Assembly: GCA_013396915.1 (NCBI GenBank)
Contig: VWZL01000592.1
Location: 186,001-250,000 of the forward strand
Length of the DNA stretch: 64,000 bases
DNA from: Stercorarius parasiticus
Lineage: Eukaryota; Chordata; Aves; Charadriiformes; Stercorariidae
Direction: 5' to 3'
Part shown: positions 1-13,060 of the stretch, in pieces
Layout of the letters: each line of letters starts with the position of its first letter
How positions within the stretch are numbered: the first letter of the stretch is position 1
Translations under genes and position numbers: made by a program
The notes under the pieces: model-generated
What the model saw: the letters and a program-made list of their open reading frames with translations, nothing else
What the model was told of the DNA's origin: nothing
Database searches by the model: none

Positions 1-331
1 TACAAAGGAGTTTCTTAAACAGCACTTTGTTACAAAAGACCTCTCTCAGCTTCAGCCCAGATTCATGTTATGAGCATTTAGCTAGTTGTCTTGAATTTTC
101 TTGCTGTTGTTACTCCATAAAACTTTTCTGTTTCTTCTTTTTCCTGGACACAAATCTATTAAGCAACACTGTCTACTTATTTTCAACACTTCTAACAACT
201 CACTTTCTGACATCAGAGCATCTATGTGATCTCCCAGACATTATGGTCCTGTAATTTGGTAGTCCTACAAATGGCTAGTCCACCTAGTCCCAAAGACCCT
301 TAATTACATAAGATATACTCTTATGTGTGAT
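1..331. other. Unique AT-rich sequence, no feature seen
   Basis: This is ordinary AT-rich sequence running up to the first CR1 fragment. The short open frames carry no recognisable domain, and I see no repeat family, splice structure or RNA gene. Confidence 0.5.
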
Positions 332-821
332 AGATGACAGAATGCCAGGTTGGAAGGGACCTCAAGGATCATCTGGTCCAACCTTCTTGGCAGAAGCACA
401 ATCTAGACAAGATGGCCTAGCACCCTGTCCAGCTGAATCTTAAAACTGTCCAATGTTGGGGAATCCATCACTTCCCTGGGGACATTATTCCAATGACTGA
501 TTGTTCTCATTGTGAAAACTTGTCCCCCTGTGTCCAATCAGAATCTCCCCAGTAGTAACTTGTACTCATTACCCCTTGTCTTTTCCATGTGACTCCTTGT
601 AAAAAGGGAGTCTTCATCTGCTTTGTATCCACCCTTGAAACACTGGAACATGGTGATAATGTCTCCCCAAAGCCTTCTTTTCTCAAGGCTGAACAAACCC
701 AACTGTCTCAGCCTTTCCTCATACGGCAGGCTTCCCAGCCCTTTGATCGTCTTTATGGTCCTGCCCTGGACTGTCTCCAGCCTGTCCACATCATTTTTTG
801 TATAGCAGGGACCAAAAATAT
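332..821 (-). mobile_element. CR1 LINE fragment, 3' part of ORF2 and 3' UTR
   Basis: Chicken-repeat-1 retroposon in minus orientation, 5'-truncated. Read on the minus strand, the frame from 789 to 538 encodes the C-terminal part of the CR1 ORF2 polymerase. It includes the family signature YEERLRQLGLFSLEKRRL and the following RTRGNEYKL-like segment. The frame then decays into the 3' end near 332, where the plus strand shows the GGTTGGAAGGGACCTC tail core typical of CR1. Only the C-terminus is left, so it is not functional. Severe 5' truncation is normal for CR1. The inner boundary near 821 is approximate. Confidence 0.92.
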
Positions 822-1711
822 ATAAAAAGTATGTAAAAATTATGCAAATGTTTTTTTATACATTTCAATTTCTAACAGAATTTTTGTAATCCTTAATTTT
901 TCTTCACGATTTTAGGGCCGCAGGCAGGTGACTGTGTTGCTAACTAGAGAGCAACTAGAGATTAAGCTAGCTGGACAGGATGCAGGAAACTACTGGACAT
1001 GACACAAGAAATAGCTGGAGGTGATGGACAGCAGTGCAAGAAACTAATAAAGATTAAGGATAACTCCGTGAAAGATGACTGGATTTCACTGGTGGTTAAG
1101 AGGGATCTATATGAGAAATGACCAAACTCACAGATAATGGACAGGGGTATTGGGGAACTTTTGGAGAACAGAATTTGCAAGGCTAGCAACACACCTCAGT
1201 AATACCAGGTTTGGATATGGATGTAGCAAAACAGACTAGAAAGTACTTAGGTCCTCATTGATTTTTTGGGAGGGAACTGACATAGAGAAAGGTATGGATG
1301 AAGGCAGAAAAAAAGGAGAACCAATAAATGAATGGGAAAAGGGATAATGAGGTAGACAAGTCTTAAAACTGGTTCTTTCTGCGTGTACCTGCCAGCAGCC
1401 CTGTGCTTGATCACTACAGCTTAAAGCAGAATAGTAAACTCACTTGTTTTGCCCATACCAACTGGATCCAACCTGTTTCTGTTGTCAGGAGGACAGGGAG
1501 AGGAATGGGAGTACCTTTCCCTGATAGCAGGGGGGCTCCTAAGACAGATGGATTGAGCGTGCTAGTATCACCATGTCAGTGCCCTTTCCAGGCCTGGTGG
1601 CATCAATATCTTTCTATAAACATCCTAACAAAGACATTACATTTCTTACACAGATAGGCAATAGCTTCTGCCGCAGATAGCAGACCACTGATAAACTACA
1701 GTAAGGCTTAG
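822..1711. other. Unassigned sequence between CR1 and LTR
   Basis: I recognise no gene or repeat family here. GC content rises modestly around 1390-1620, but the frames there are short and have no known motif. It could be diverged transposon DNA or unique sequence. Confidence 0.4.
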
Positions 1712-1716
1712 GACTA

Positions 1717-2831
1717 TGTGGTGGGTTGACCCTGGATGGATGCCAGGTGCCCACCAAGCCATTCTATCACTCCCCCTCTTTAGATGGACACCAGGGAGAA
1801 AAAAATATAATGAAAGGCTCATGGGTTGAGATAAGGACAGGGAGAGATCACTTACCAATTACTATCATGGGCAAACCATACTCAACTTGGGGAAATTATT
1901 TTAATTTATTGCCAATCAAAATCAGAGTCAGATAATGATAAAATAAAACCCAAATCTTAAAACACTTTTCCCTCACACCTCTCTTCTTCCTGGGCTTAAC
2001 TTTACTCCTGACTTCTCTGCCTCCTCCCCCCTGAGTGGTGCAGGGGGACGGGGAATGGGGATTGCAGTCAGTTCACCACACGTTGTCTTTGCTGCTCCTT
2101 CCTCCTTAGATGGAGGACTCCTCACACTCTTCCCCTGCTCCAGCGTGGAGTCCCTCCCATGGGACAGAGTCCAACCACAGACTTCTCCAACACGAGTCCT
2201 TCCCACAGGTTTCAGTTCTTCATTAACTGCGCCAGCATCGGTCTCTTTGACGGGTGCAGGCCTTCAGGAACAGACTGCTCCAGCGTGGCTCCTTTCCATG
2301 GGGTCACAAGCCCTGCCAGGAAACCTGCTCCAGCACGGGCTCCTCTGTCTCCACAGGACCACAGGTCCTGCCAGGAGTCTGCTCCAGCGCAGGGGCTCCA
2401 TGGGGTCACAGCCTCCTTAGGGCATCCACCTGCTCTGGGATAGGGTCCTTCACAGGTTGGAGGTGGATATCTGTTTCACTGTGGATCTCCATGGGCTGCA
2501 GGGGGACAGCCTGCCTCATCACTGTCTTCACCACAGGCTGCAGAGGAATCTCTGCAGCACCTCCTTCCCCTCCTTCTTCGCTGACCTTGGTGTCTGCAGA
2601 GTCATTGCTCTCATGTATTCTCGGTCCTCTCCTCTGGCTGCTGTTGTACAGCAGTTTTTTCCCCCCTTCTTATCTATGTTATCCCAGAGGCACTACCACT
2701 GTCACAGTTTGGCTCGGCCTTGGCCAGTGGGGGGTCCATCTTGGAGCCAGCTGGCATTGGCTGTATCAGACATGGGAGGCCCCCCTTGCAGCCCCCCAGC
2801 TACCTAAACCTCGCCACACAAACCCAATACA
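1717..2831 (-). mobile_element. Solo LTR of ERV family A (copy A1)
   Basis: A 1,115-bp LTR without internal retroviral sequence. On the plus strand it runs from TGTGGTGGGTTGACC to AACCCAATACA, giving TG...CA termini. It is the reverse complement of the copy at 61966-63060. Flanks are GACTA (1712-1716) and GACTG (2832-2836), a 5-bp TSD with one mismatch. A minus-strand AATAAA polyadenylation signal lies at 1905-1910. The GC-rich middle contains repeated CTGCTCCAGCGTGG-like units, a hallmark of this family here. About 30 bp present near the U3 start of the 61966 copy are missing near 2785. The many short frames across it are spurious. A solo LTR usually results from recombination between two proviral LTRs; the ERV class is inferred only from the 5-bp TSD. 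Confidence 0.85.
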
Positions 2832-2836
2832 GACTG

Positions 2837-5029
2837 ACAGCCCTGCAGATCTAACCAACAATTTCTGAGCTAGGTGTCACCATACAAGTGTTACCTTCTA
2901 GATGTGTTTAGAGAAAACTTCATGCTGAATGAAAGATGGGTGTCATAAAACCCTTCCAGAGACTGGAATTGTCTCCGATTGAAAATAAAGCCTTCTTCAA
3001 AGAAAACTTAACAATTCCCATTCGTCACGTCCTCAGTTATAATGACATATCAAGTTATTGTAGATAAATCTTTCCTATTGAAAACTCTTGACTGGTTGTT
3101 AAATGAATGTTTTCCACAGGTCATTTTGTAGATTTTAAAGAGTTTGTTTCAAATAACATGAAATTGCCATGTAAGAGAATGAAAGTAGAAGGACATGGAT
3201 GATGAGTCAGTCTTCCTAGTTATTTAAGACTGTGAGGGAACAAAAATTTGAGTTGCAGTAAATACGAAAGAAAGAATAGTTCCATGAAAGCCTGACTCAT
3301 GCTTTTAATGGAAATTTAAAAGCAAATTATTCTGCTAGAGTAGAAACTACCATAACAAAATGTCACAAATGCTAACATTCAAAATGTTCTCTTTTTTCGG
3401 ATAAAACCCATACACTAATAATATGATAGCAATCTAAATAATTCATCACCACAAAAATCTCATTTCTTTTTCTCAAAATTTGCAAAACATACAGTTATGA
3501 ACTCATTGTAGCAATGTTTTCTTCAGAACTACGTACAACCAGCAAGAATCAGTGTTTTAACTCTTCTTGCATTATAGAAACAGGCACTAACCATGCATCC
3601 AATTCTGTGTTTATTTTACTGAACCTTTTTGTGTTGAAATATTTCAGTACCATCTGAGGAAAGTGGTAAGCACAACAAGGTCTTCAAACAAGATGGCTCT
3701 TGTTTATGGTTCAGTAAAGTCAAGTAAATTGTGAGGAACAAGCCTGACTCTCCATATGAGAGCTTGAGTGTTGTTGAAAGGAGGAATGGAAAAGAAGCAT
3801 AACAACCCTAAGGGCTAGGTTCACAACAGAATTTACATCACAAAAATTTAATATTTAGGTGTCCTGAGTTCATATCCTGGCTGATAAACATCAAAGGCTA
3901 GATTATTCCCATAGCTGAGCAAAAATAATAGCTTTCTTGAGTTTTCTTTTGAACTGTACTTAGAAAAAAAAAGAAGAACAAAGAAAGTTTATTAGGTCTA
4001 TTTGCTAACTGGAATGCTTCTGATAAATGCCTCGCCATGAACCAGTCTCCCTTCAAGGTGTTCAAAACCTTTTCATGTATACTTGGAACACCTTTCTTGT
4101 TGGAGCGCAGTCCCTTGCTCTTTTCACCTGAATGGACTCTGTGTAAAAAAAACATTGTGCTTCATGGTCCAAACAGAGTGCCTGCACTGTTTTCCTACAG
4201 TTAATTTCTAATTTCCCTGTAGAATTGAATACAAAACACTACCTCACAAGCATGTGACTTTAAAGTCTTGATCCCGTAACAAACTTGGACTTCTTGGACT
4301 ACAACCTGAATAACTAAAATAGGTGCTGTTTCACTGAATCAATGCAATTTATTCCACCTATGGATTGTTTCCATCCATGAGTTGCTAAACACTATACATT
4401 TCTATTCCTCCAGCCTCAGAGGAGCTACTCAAAACCTTCAGGCCAAGTCTTAAAGACTTCAGCTAACAACTTAAAGGTAGATGAGTGAGAGAAGATAAAC
4501 CTTAGAAATGAAGGGTTTAACATACAGATTATTTTAAGTATGTGTAACATCAATCAATATTCTCCAGAAGAAAACTGAAGCTCACACATTGGAGGTGAGA
4601 TTTATCTGCAGTGAACTACTTTGATCTTTAAAAAAAAGAAGAAAAGAGAAACTTGCTGCTTAACTTTCAATAGCAGGGTGTTCAGCCAGGAAATAAAACT
4701 AGAAAAAATATTGTCAAGGCAACTTAATAAAGAAACGTTACTGTTCAAAGTCAATTTAGAGCATCTATCCACCTAATGATAATATTTTGAATTATGAGAC
4801 AAAAATTCAGTTAAGTCAAAATAATTTGAAGAAAATCAAGATCAACGGAGAAATTAAGACACCAAAGCTAATAATGAGGCCAAGGGAAACATTGACAAGG
4901 TGATAACCCAAGCAGCGTGTGTTTCACATTGTGCAATGGGAATTGTCATATCCTCTTCTTTGGGTTGGTGCTTAAAGTTGGGTGGATGGGAGGGAAGGGG
5001 AGACAAAGAACAATGAGAATCATAAATCT
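2837..5029. other. Unique AT-rich sequence
   Basis: No gene, RNA or repeat family recognised. A 23-base GA/A-rich run near 4628 and similar short low-complexity patches are the only structure. The frame at 3898-4155 (minus) has no recognisable motif. Confidence 0.45.
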
Positions 5030-5425
5030 GGAAAATAAAATAACTGGATTTGTTTAGCTGGCAAGAAAGAACACTGAGGCAGACACGGTATATCCTTCAC
5101 CTACTAGAAAAGCCATTCCAGAGGAGCAGAAGCAATCTGTTCTCCACGTTCAGGGAGGGTAGGACAAGAATTAATGGGTTTAAACTGCAATGAGCAATAC
5201 TGGAAGAGACATATGAAGAAACTTTATAACAGTGAGGACACTGAAGTACAGAAACAGACTGTCATGGGCAGCTATGTAGTCCACATCACTGGAGCTCTCT
5301 AAGGGCTGTTCAGGTGCACATCTGCAATGAATGATACAGACATTGTTGATCCTGCTTTGGGACACAGGGACAGAGTAGACGACCTTCACCTACTTCAGGT
5401 CTGTGTGGGTCTGTGAGATAGATAG
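5030..5425 (+). mobile_element. Ancient CR1 fragment, end of ORF2 and 3' UTR
   Basis: A heavily diverged CR1-type LINE. Around 5160 the sequence GGTAGGACAAGAATTAATGG corresponds to the conserved 'DRTRSNG' region of the polymerase C-terminus. ACATCACTGGAGCTCT near 5283 corresponds to the 'SPSLE' region before the stop, and the drifted 3' UTR follows to about 5425. Stops and frameshifts are frequent. Divergence is much greater than in the CR1 at 41071, so I infer insertion long before the avian radiation. Edges are approximate. Confidence 0.8.
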
Positions 5426-6779
5426 TATAATACCCAATTACCACTTGTAACATTTAGGAATGTCCAGGGGATGTTACATTGAAAAGGGACACATTTCAGG
5501 TTTAACAGCAAATTGTTTTCCCTGGCTTACGTGTTAACAATCACCACGAAAACATCTGAGAAGCACAAATGGAAAAAGGTCTGGTGTCCCCAGTTCCCAC
5601 TGTAGCTGGTGACAACAGTCCTCTTGATCTCAAGGTGAAAAAGATTAGGGAGAAACAAAGAATAATACACCAAGGTCTCAATGCTGTAAATTATTCATAT
5701 TAAACATTTCTAGTGCTTCCTGCAACACATGCTGAAAATACACCAAATCTTACTACTTTCATACTGACAAGCTACAACAATGAATTCTCAGACTGCAGTG
5801 TTAGACCCCCAGTGAATACATTATACAAAATTCCACTTGAGAGAAGATCTCACTATTTAGATCCTCTGGAAATGCAGTGAAAATCTAAGAGAAAGGGTGA
5901 GAGAGATAGAGAACAAACACCAGGTTAAAGGACTAATATTTTCCTGTCACTGTGTTCCCACTAACCCCTTTATCTGTTTTGGTTTTTTCTTGTTTGGTTT
6001 TTTTTTTTCCCCTGTATTTAAAATTTTAAATCTCTTTTTGAATCATAATCCTACCTAGCACGCTGGGCCCCAGCTCTTTTTTGAAAATGTTGCTGTCAAA
6101 GTGGTGATGCATACAGAAATCCAGGGGTTTATGGAAGAATCTCACTTTTGAAATGAAAGCTAAGAAATATTCACTAAGATAATTATAAACAGGCAAAAGA
6201 AAGTAGGGAGAGAAATTAATAAATTATGGCCAGGTGGATTTATGTCTGATGGCACCCTTCACATTGCTGGAGAAATTCAAGTGTCCAAAGCCATTTGCAG
6301 TCTTAGACTAAGAGAAAGAACAGAAGGGACTCTGCCCTTCGCAAAAGCGATTTGGGAACAAAGTATGTAGAGGCAATCTGTGCGCTGCAGTCTGGAGGAG
6401 GGATAAGTAACCCACGGACCACAGAGAGCTAGGTCTGGACTAGAGAACAGTTTTATCTCTTCCCTGGGTATGCAGTTTGATTGATAAGCCAATCAAATTG
6501 GATAATGTGGGTGCTGGAAAATGGGAAAGGGGAGACTCCAATCCAGACTGAAAGGATTTATTAAGTCAGCTACAGCTGTGCAAATGTAGTTATATTGATC
6601 TGGGGCCCAAATTTCTGCAAGGAAATGCAAACACATAGAACTTGGTCAGCCCTTGCCTAGATATTGATCAGTCATAAGTTAAAACCAGAAGGAAACCCAA
6701 GATTGCCAGCTTTAATCTCCTGTTTCACACAGACCATAACTTTTCACTAAGTTACATTGTTTTGAGTGCAGTTGTGTGA
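5426..6779. other. Unique sequence
   Basis: No gene or repeat family recognised. There is a T-rich patch near 5990-6010. The short minus-strand frame at 6277-6492 has no known motif. Confidence 0.45.
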
Positions 6780-7190
6780 GTTTATCCAAAGCATGTTTAC
6801 TAGACAGGTATCCAGTTTGATTTGAAGACAAAAGAAACAAAGAAATCCACCATTTCTTGCAGTTTTTCACCCTCTCCATTCCTGCCAATGCTCGATTATG
6901 CCATAGTTAAAAATCTGTGTTGCATTTCACATTTGAATTGTTCTTGCTTTAACTTGCAATGGTTTTCATTTTTGTAATATCTTTTTCCAAAAGATTGAAG
7001 AGCCCATTAACATCTGCTATTTTCCTCCCCTGAAGATCTTTATACACCTTAATCAAGTCACTTCTTAATCTTCTTTTGATAAGTTATGCATACTGAACTC
7101 TCACTGGAAAGCATTTTCTCTACTCATCAGAATATTTTGCAGCTCTCTGTTTCATCAGATTTTCCCTGTGAAAGAATGTGGCATATACAG
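6780..7190 (-). mobile_element. Ancient CR1/L3-like LINE fragment
   Basis: Minus-strand remnant of an old CR1-clade element. The plus strand around 7045-7075 reads CTTAATCAAGTCACTTCTTA, the reverse complement of the conserved stretch encoding the 'KRRLRGDLI' region. Diverged sequence matching the protein C-terminus and 3' UTR continues down to about 6780. No open frame remains. Its decay level resembles the fragments at 39262, 40135 and 55080. Confidence 0.75.
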
Positions 7191-10100
7191 TTGAAACCAG
7201 CAAGAAGGAATTCCAGCTCTGAAACTTTGTGTCAAATGTTCCTCAGGCTTCCTCATTCAGTGTCCTGAAACCTTTTAGGGTCAGCCATTTACGATTTTCT
7301 CTCTGTTTCTAGCTAGGTTGTATGCAACAGTACTCTCAAACATCATTTCAAATGCTGTTGATTAATATTTATCACCTGCTAGAGCAGCATTTGACATCAC
7401 ATCACTGAATGCTCTAACTTCGCAAGTAGCTGATCTGCTATTAGATGGCTAATGTTTAATATCATCATTGATAATTCTACATAAATTGGGCCACTGAATT
7501 GTATTTTGGTACCAGATGAGACAAAAGTTCTTATTCTCTTCCTCCTCTATCAGACCTCTGAGCTCATAAATAATAAAGGAAATTTAGCCCAAAACTTGCA
7601 TGACAAATGCCAGAGAATTGTCAGTTTTAATGCTTGGGAAGATTAAAAGGGAGATTTTTGCTACCTCAGTGTAGGTATCCTGTATGGGTACCGAATTTAG
7701 CCTTTTTGCATTCTTAATTGGTGTAATTCAGTGCAGGAACTTAACTTTGGAGTCAGACACTGGCTTTTTTGGGGAGGAAGCTGTACTCTGACAAATACCC
7801 TAAGTGTTATTTAAGATGCCCACTCTTTCTTCCTGCTCCCATTGTCATATTTTGTTTGCATGGAAACAAGAGAATAGGAGGAGAGAGACAAAAAGGAGTG
7901 ATTATTCTTGGGTGGTTTCTCAAAAAAAAAAGTTATGACATGGCACAAACTTTCTCTCATTAGAAAGTTTGGATAGTCCCTTTTGATTTTATACCCATCA
8001 ATATAATTCTTCAATGGACATTTGACCTGCTACTCTGTGAGCTTCAGTTTACCCTCTGTTATTCAATCTGATGAAAAAGCTGGTAGGTAGAATGGAGTTA
8101 TTTAACATTAGCTGAAAAACAGCTACATTATGAGAGTAGAGTATGCTGATGGGAAACTAAAAGGAAGACCTGCCTCTCAACGTTATGAGATTAGAGGCCT
8201 CTGAGCATTAGAATTACATTAGAAGAGCAAACTTTCACTGGCAAATTGAAGGTATGTGTTCAAAAAACATCTTAACATAATACAATACCCTCCCCTAGGG
8301 GGACAAGGATCAGGGACAAGGAGCAAGGACAATCCAGACCTCTATCATGCCCGTGTTGAGTGTGCCAGGCAAGGTCCAGTAGATGCCACAGCACTAGAAC
8401 TAGTCAGCTGATCCTGACACCAGAAACAGGCAAAAATGAATGCATTGGCACTCCTTGCACTTAGTTTTTAAACATGAAGACACAGTACTTAGTCAACAAG
8501 GAGGAGATACAGGTAAACCAACTGAACAATGCTAGAAGCCTACAAAGTACCGTAGGCTGGCAACTAGAGTTATACCAGACCGCTGATCATATATGTGTGC
8601 ATTAAATTTATTCTTTGATAACATTATATTCTTCCAGAGAATATGTATTATTTGACCACTGAGACCACTCAGCATTGGAAATGCTGAGAACCAAGTAGCA
8701 TGAAGTAAACACCACTTCAGTGAGTAGAAAAGGAAAATAAAATGTTTGTGGAGTCCTAATATAATGGCGTTAGAACAGGCACAATTTCAACTCTAGCACA
8801 AAAGACACGGGTTAAGACTAAACATCTGTCTGTCTCAGATCTGATGCTACAGTAGCTCAAGGAATCCCTCAAGCATAATCAGAACAGACCACTGTCATTC
8901 AGGTGAGTGCTAAAAGGATATTCTAGGAGCACTGAAAGGACAGGCCAAACTTAGCTATAAAATAATGCCGACTGACTTAGTAAGTACAAGTTTGTACTCA
9001 GGTTTTTTTGAGCATTGAAATTAAACTCAGAATTTTATTGTGACATAAGGAAATCTATGGAAGTACTAAGAAAGATAATAATCTTAACCGAAATACACAG
9101 TGTAGCCTTCAGCATTGAGCTGCTGTCTCACTTAGGCACATGCTTGAAATAAAACATGTTTAAATGCTATCCTGAATCAATGTGCTCTTTTAAATGAAGA
9201 CTTCCAGAAACAAGTAAAAGACACGTTGTGGTCAGTACATGTGGGGCACTTTAATACTCATTTTCATGTATGTTTGTATGTATTCCTCAATGAGTTACTT
9301 CTTTGCTCATTTTGTTACAGTTTTTTTTAGATACGTGGGACTGGAAAGGATTCTCCTAGGACATCAAAGCAGATCTATGCTCTTACAGACAGGCACAGCA
9401 TATATTGATTAATAGCCATCTTAAAAAAAAATAAATTAGCTTTCTTACTGGAAGGCTATTCTAGAATATCTAGATCTCCAGCCCAAGTCTCCAGTGCACA
9501 TATACAAAACATGCTCGAATTGTATGTTATTGATTATCTTTCTTTGCAGGGATTCAGTTTAGTCTCCTGTATCCCATGAAATTTCTCATCAGGTTGTTAA
9601 ATGAATACTGGGGGTCTCTCCTCATGCATCATTAAGAACTCTTTTCAGTAGCTCAAGGCAATAATTAGAAAGAAACACAAGAAGAGATTAACTTATTCTC
9701 AAGGGTGATGAATCACATACAGGGGTATACACGACAAACATTTCCTTCTAAGACACATGATGGGTGTAAAGAAATATGTAAGAGTCAAACATTTACAGTT
9801 TTAACCAGGATCATGTAATGTGTAGTTCTCAACCCAGAGGTCAGCTACCCATGATCAAGCACTAGTTTGTGCAGCTTTGTGATCTTGATTCAGTTTTACT
9901 AAAAAAATTGTGACAAGATGTGACAAAGCATGTGAGCTAAATCCATGCAATATAAGAAAAGCAAAAACACAGATAGAAATGTAGTTGTTGAGACACTAAC
10001 AGTCAAGACCTTGAGGGTTTTGGAGGAAAGATATAATTCCCCGTAAGGAAATAAAAAAAAAAAAAAAGAGAGAGAGTGCCTAAAGAGACTCCAGGATGGC

Positions 10101-11324
10101 AGCTCCACATCAAGGATCAGCGCCTTCCACGGATTAACAAAGACCAACCCTTCCTGCCTGATTGACAGCTGAGTGTCCCGGTGTCTCTCCAGGGGTGTGG
10201 GTGTAAAGCTTAGCCTTCTGGCTTGTTAGACCTCGCTGTCTATTATCTGTATTAACCAGTAAGTTAAAAAGCTACATGTGTTTTTTGTACATCCCGCTGC
10301 AGAATCTCTGTGCATCCAGCAAATGTTGCCTGAACTACATGACCCAAAGAAGAAGGATTACCAAGAGACTTCACTGCTGCAACTGGTCCAGGCTTTGCTG
10401 GATCAGCAGCCCTAGCCACAGCCTGTCTTTATCTCACCTACTTCCCAGTGAGCAGAAAACCTCTCTTCCCTTCTTGAACTTTGCTATATTCTCTGTGTCC
10501 ATAGTAGTGATGATGTAGGGTAATAAAAGCCAGGAAAGACTGAAATCTTTCTCTGCCTTTTGGAGTAAATAGGCAAATATTTAGGTAGAAAGTGAGGCTT
10601 CAAGCAGCAATCCAAATTTCTCATTTACTTCACTCCTTTCTTTGACTATGGACCCTTCATCACTCTACAGTCTCCATAATCCCATTCATCCTTAGGTACT
10701 TCAGCAGAAGAGAACAAACTATGATACCTGGAGTTCTGAATTTACCCATTTTCCTAATGCCTAGAACAGTTTCTAACCCTGGGTATGTCAGCATTCTGCT
10801 AAAAGAGATAGAACAGGAAAAGACTGGTTTTTAATTCAAAACCTGATCCTATTAAGCACATCACAGTAGATGACCACAGAATTTATTGGCAAGAAACTTG
10901 TTTGTAGGAGCTTAATCTCTGATTAACAGCTCTCACTGGCTCTATTTGGCATTCATATGGGGTCATTCTGCTGAGATGAAAAGTGCATTTAAAGCTCTTT
11001 CTCATTCTTTTCTGAGCCAATCATGACCTAGATGCCAAGCCTATTACAGTCTAATAGAAATAGCTTGACAATCACCAAACTCATTTAACTGTCCACATTT
11101 TCTGTGTATCCTTTCAGCTTTCTGAGACCTGTTTACAAGGCTCAAGGTGGGATGCTGCATGCGAGGCCTGGGTATTTACAATAAGGTGATAGTATAAATT
11201 TATTGAATTTACACTTTTTGCCCTTAGAGAAATATGTTGTACAATCCCTATGCTACCTTTTACTCAAGGGTCATAAACAGTTGCCATGAATCAAATTTTG
11301 CAGCATATTTTTGATATAAAGATA
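7191..11324. other. Long unique AT-rich stretch
   Basis: No convincing gene or known repeat. Contents are ordinary: an A-tract at 7921-7930, an A15 run plus GA repeat at about 10050-10077, and a GC-richer segment at about 10140-10530. That segment ends near a GTAATAAAAGCC polyadenylation-like motif at about 10519. It could be a decayed LTR or an unspliced transcript end, but neither can be shown. Confidence 0.4.
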
Positions 11325-11475
11325 CATTATATGCCCCATTTTATGGATGTGCAAATAGCCACATGAAAGTAATATGATTTCCCAAGTGTCACAGAGCCAG
11401 GCAAGATTTCTTTCATCTAATATTATCTGTATATGGATCAAGTCTAGCCAGATTGTCTCCATGACCTTTATTGCT
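11325..11475 (-). mobile_element. MIR-like SINE remnant
   Basis: The plus strand contains the reverse complement of the MIR core: GCCCCATTTTATGGATGTGC at about 11332, followed by TTTCCCAAGTGTCACAGAGC at about 11380. These match the canonical order 'CCCCATTTTACAGATG' then 'CCCAAGGTCACACAGC'. The element is old and truncated. Edges are approximate. Confidence 0.78.
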
Positions 11476-12051
11476 ATAAAGAAGAGACGTTTGTCCAAAG
11501 AGTGATACATATCACCTATCTTCCACCTTACATTTTTCCATGGTTCCACCTAAACATTTATCTTAGGCTGAGATGAATCACCCTATGGATGGAGCCACTC
11601 CTTTCCATCCGCTATAGAGGGAGCTTTGATGACTTGTTTAGACTTGACAACTTTTAGACAGCTAAGGTTAAACAGCTATATTATTACTACTACCAGGTGA
11701 TATGGAGGCCACCTTTGGTGATAAAAAGAAGCTGGACTCATTCATTCTTTCTCTGTCTTGATTTACAAGATCTGGATTGGATATACTACGGTTCTGTGGT
11801 AATTACTACCATTTACAATGTGTTGTCTTCCTTGTTTTGGCAAAGACCACTATCAACAGCAACAGCAAAACCCAACAAAACAGCCATCCCTGCAAACTGT
11901 TACAGGATTTCATCAGCAAAACTGGAAGTTATAATGATTAACACTACTTGAGCATCTCGTCCTTTTAGAGTAGAGAGCTAAATGTAAACCATTTTCTTGA
12001 GTAACTCTTACCGTGTCCATTTAGAAGTTAAGCTACCTGGGCCTGGAGCAG
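11476..12051. other. Unique sequence with short CA-rich patch
   Basis: No gene or repeat family recognised. A degenerate CAACAGCAAAACC-type patch lies near 11850-11885. Confidence 0.45.
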
Positions 12052-13060
12052 TGTTGCGGATGAAGATATTTGACACAGTTATGATTTAGCAGCTATTCAA
12101 AATTTATTAATTATGTAAAGCAGATTGAGAGGTTGAATTTTAACAACACTTAATCATTAACCCATTTAGGGGTTTACAAAGTGAGTAAGCAAAATAATCG
12201 ACTGGCAACTTCCTTACAGATTCAAAGATGGCAAAACTCAACGAACTTACTAGAAGGTACCCCAAATCAATACATATATATGTATGAGTAAAGGTACAAA
12301 TCACAGCTTAATACACAGATATATATGGACAAAGCATATAAGCACATGTGCGCACACACACATGCAGGTCTCCGATCAGGGATTTCTTAATAGCAGGCAA
12401 TGCTAGCCAGCTGAAAGGTGCCAGTTTTAGGTCCCACATGTTAAAGGATGGATAGAAGAGCATCCACATCCATAAAGCTAACGTGTATCTCACAACATGA
12501 GAGTCTAGCCTATAGTTAAAATTTCCCTTTCTCAGATTTAGGGTAAATACTCAGGTTGCATCGGCGTTCCTCAATGGGCGATAGTTGAGGCTTGAGAAGG
12601 GTCTTCTCCTGCCCTGGCCTCGCGGTCTCAGCCTGAGGGGTGTCTTAACTCAGGGGAGTTACTGGCCACAGACCACTGCAAGCTAGAAGAGCTCAAATGG
12701 TCTTTACTAGAATTGCTATTTACAGGATCCGAGACAATTGATTTTGGTCAGGTACTTTTCCTCTCCGGCCCAACTTGCACAGTAGTTATGCAACACCAGA
12801 GCTTGCTAGATCTTGGGGTCCTGGTATCCCCTCCTCTGTGGCCACAATCCATATGGTGTCAGGAGTGATTTATTATAATTTTAATCTTCAAATGGTGGGA
12901 GCCATGGAGACTAGGCACAGTATTGTTCTCTTGCTCTGTTGCTCTCTAGCTTTTCTTTCTTTCATGTTAGACCATTTGGTTATGTCCTGCTCCATTGTGT
13001 TGTTCTGCAGCCCAGGTTGGGAGGGAGATCACGCCAAGTACCGAGTGGCCTGAAGGGAGT
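12052..13060 (-). mobile_element. Possible diverged ERV LTR (unproven)
   Basis: The composition shifts abruptly here. An AT-rich start from TGTTGCGGATG (12052) runs through TTTATTAATTATG. It is followed by a GC-rich block at about 12555-12665 and a mixed segment to about 13060. This order is what a minus-orientation LTR shows in families A and B of this window. However, I found no matching 3' terminus, no TSD, no second copy and no clear TATA box. Alternatives are a lineage-specific repeat or a CpG-rich regulatory segment. Boundaries are guesses. Confidence 0.3.

Noticed and set aside
2055..2868. Plus-strand ORF of 204 codons and neighbours
   Set aside because: Antisense reading of the family-A LTR A1 with no retroviral or host protein match.
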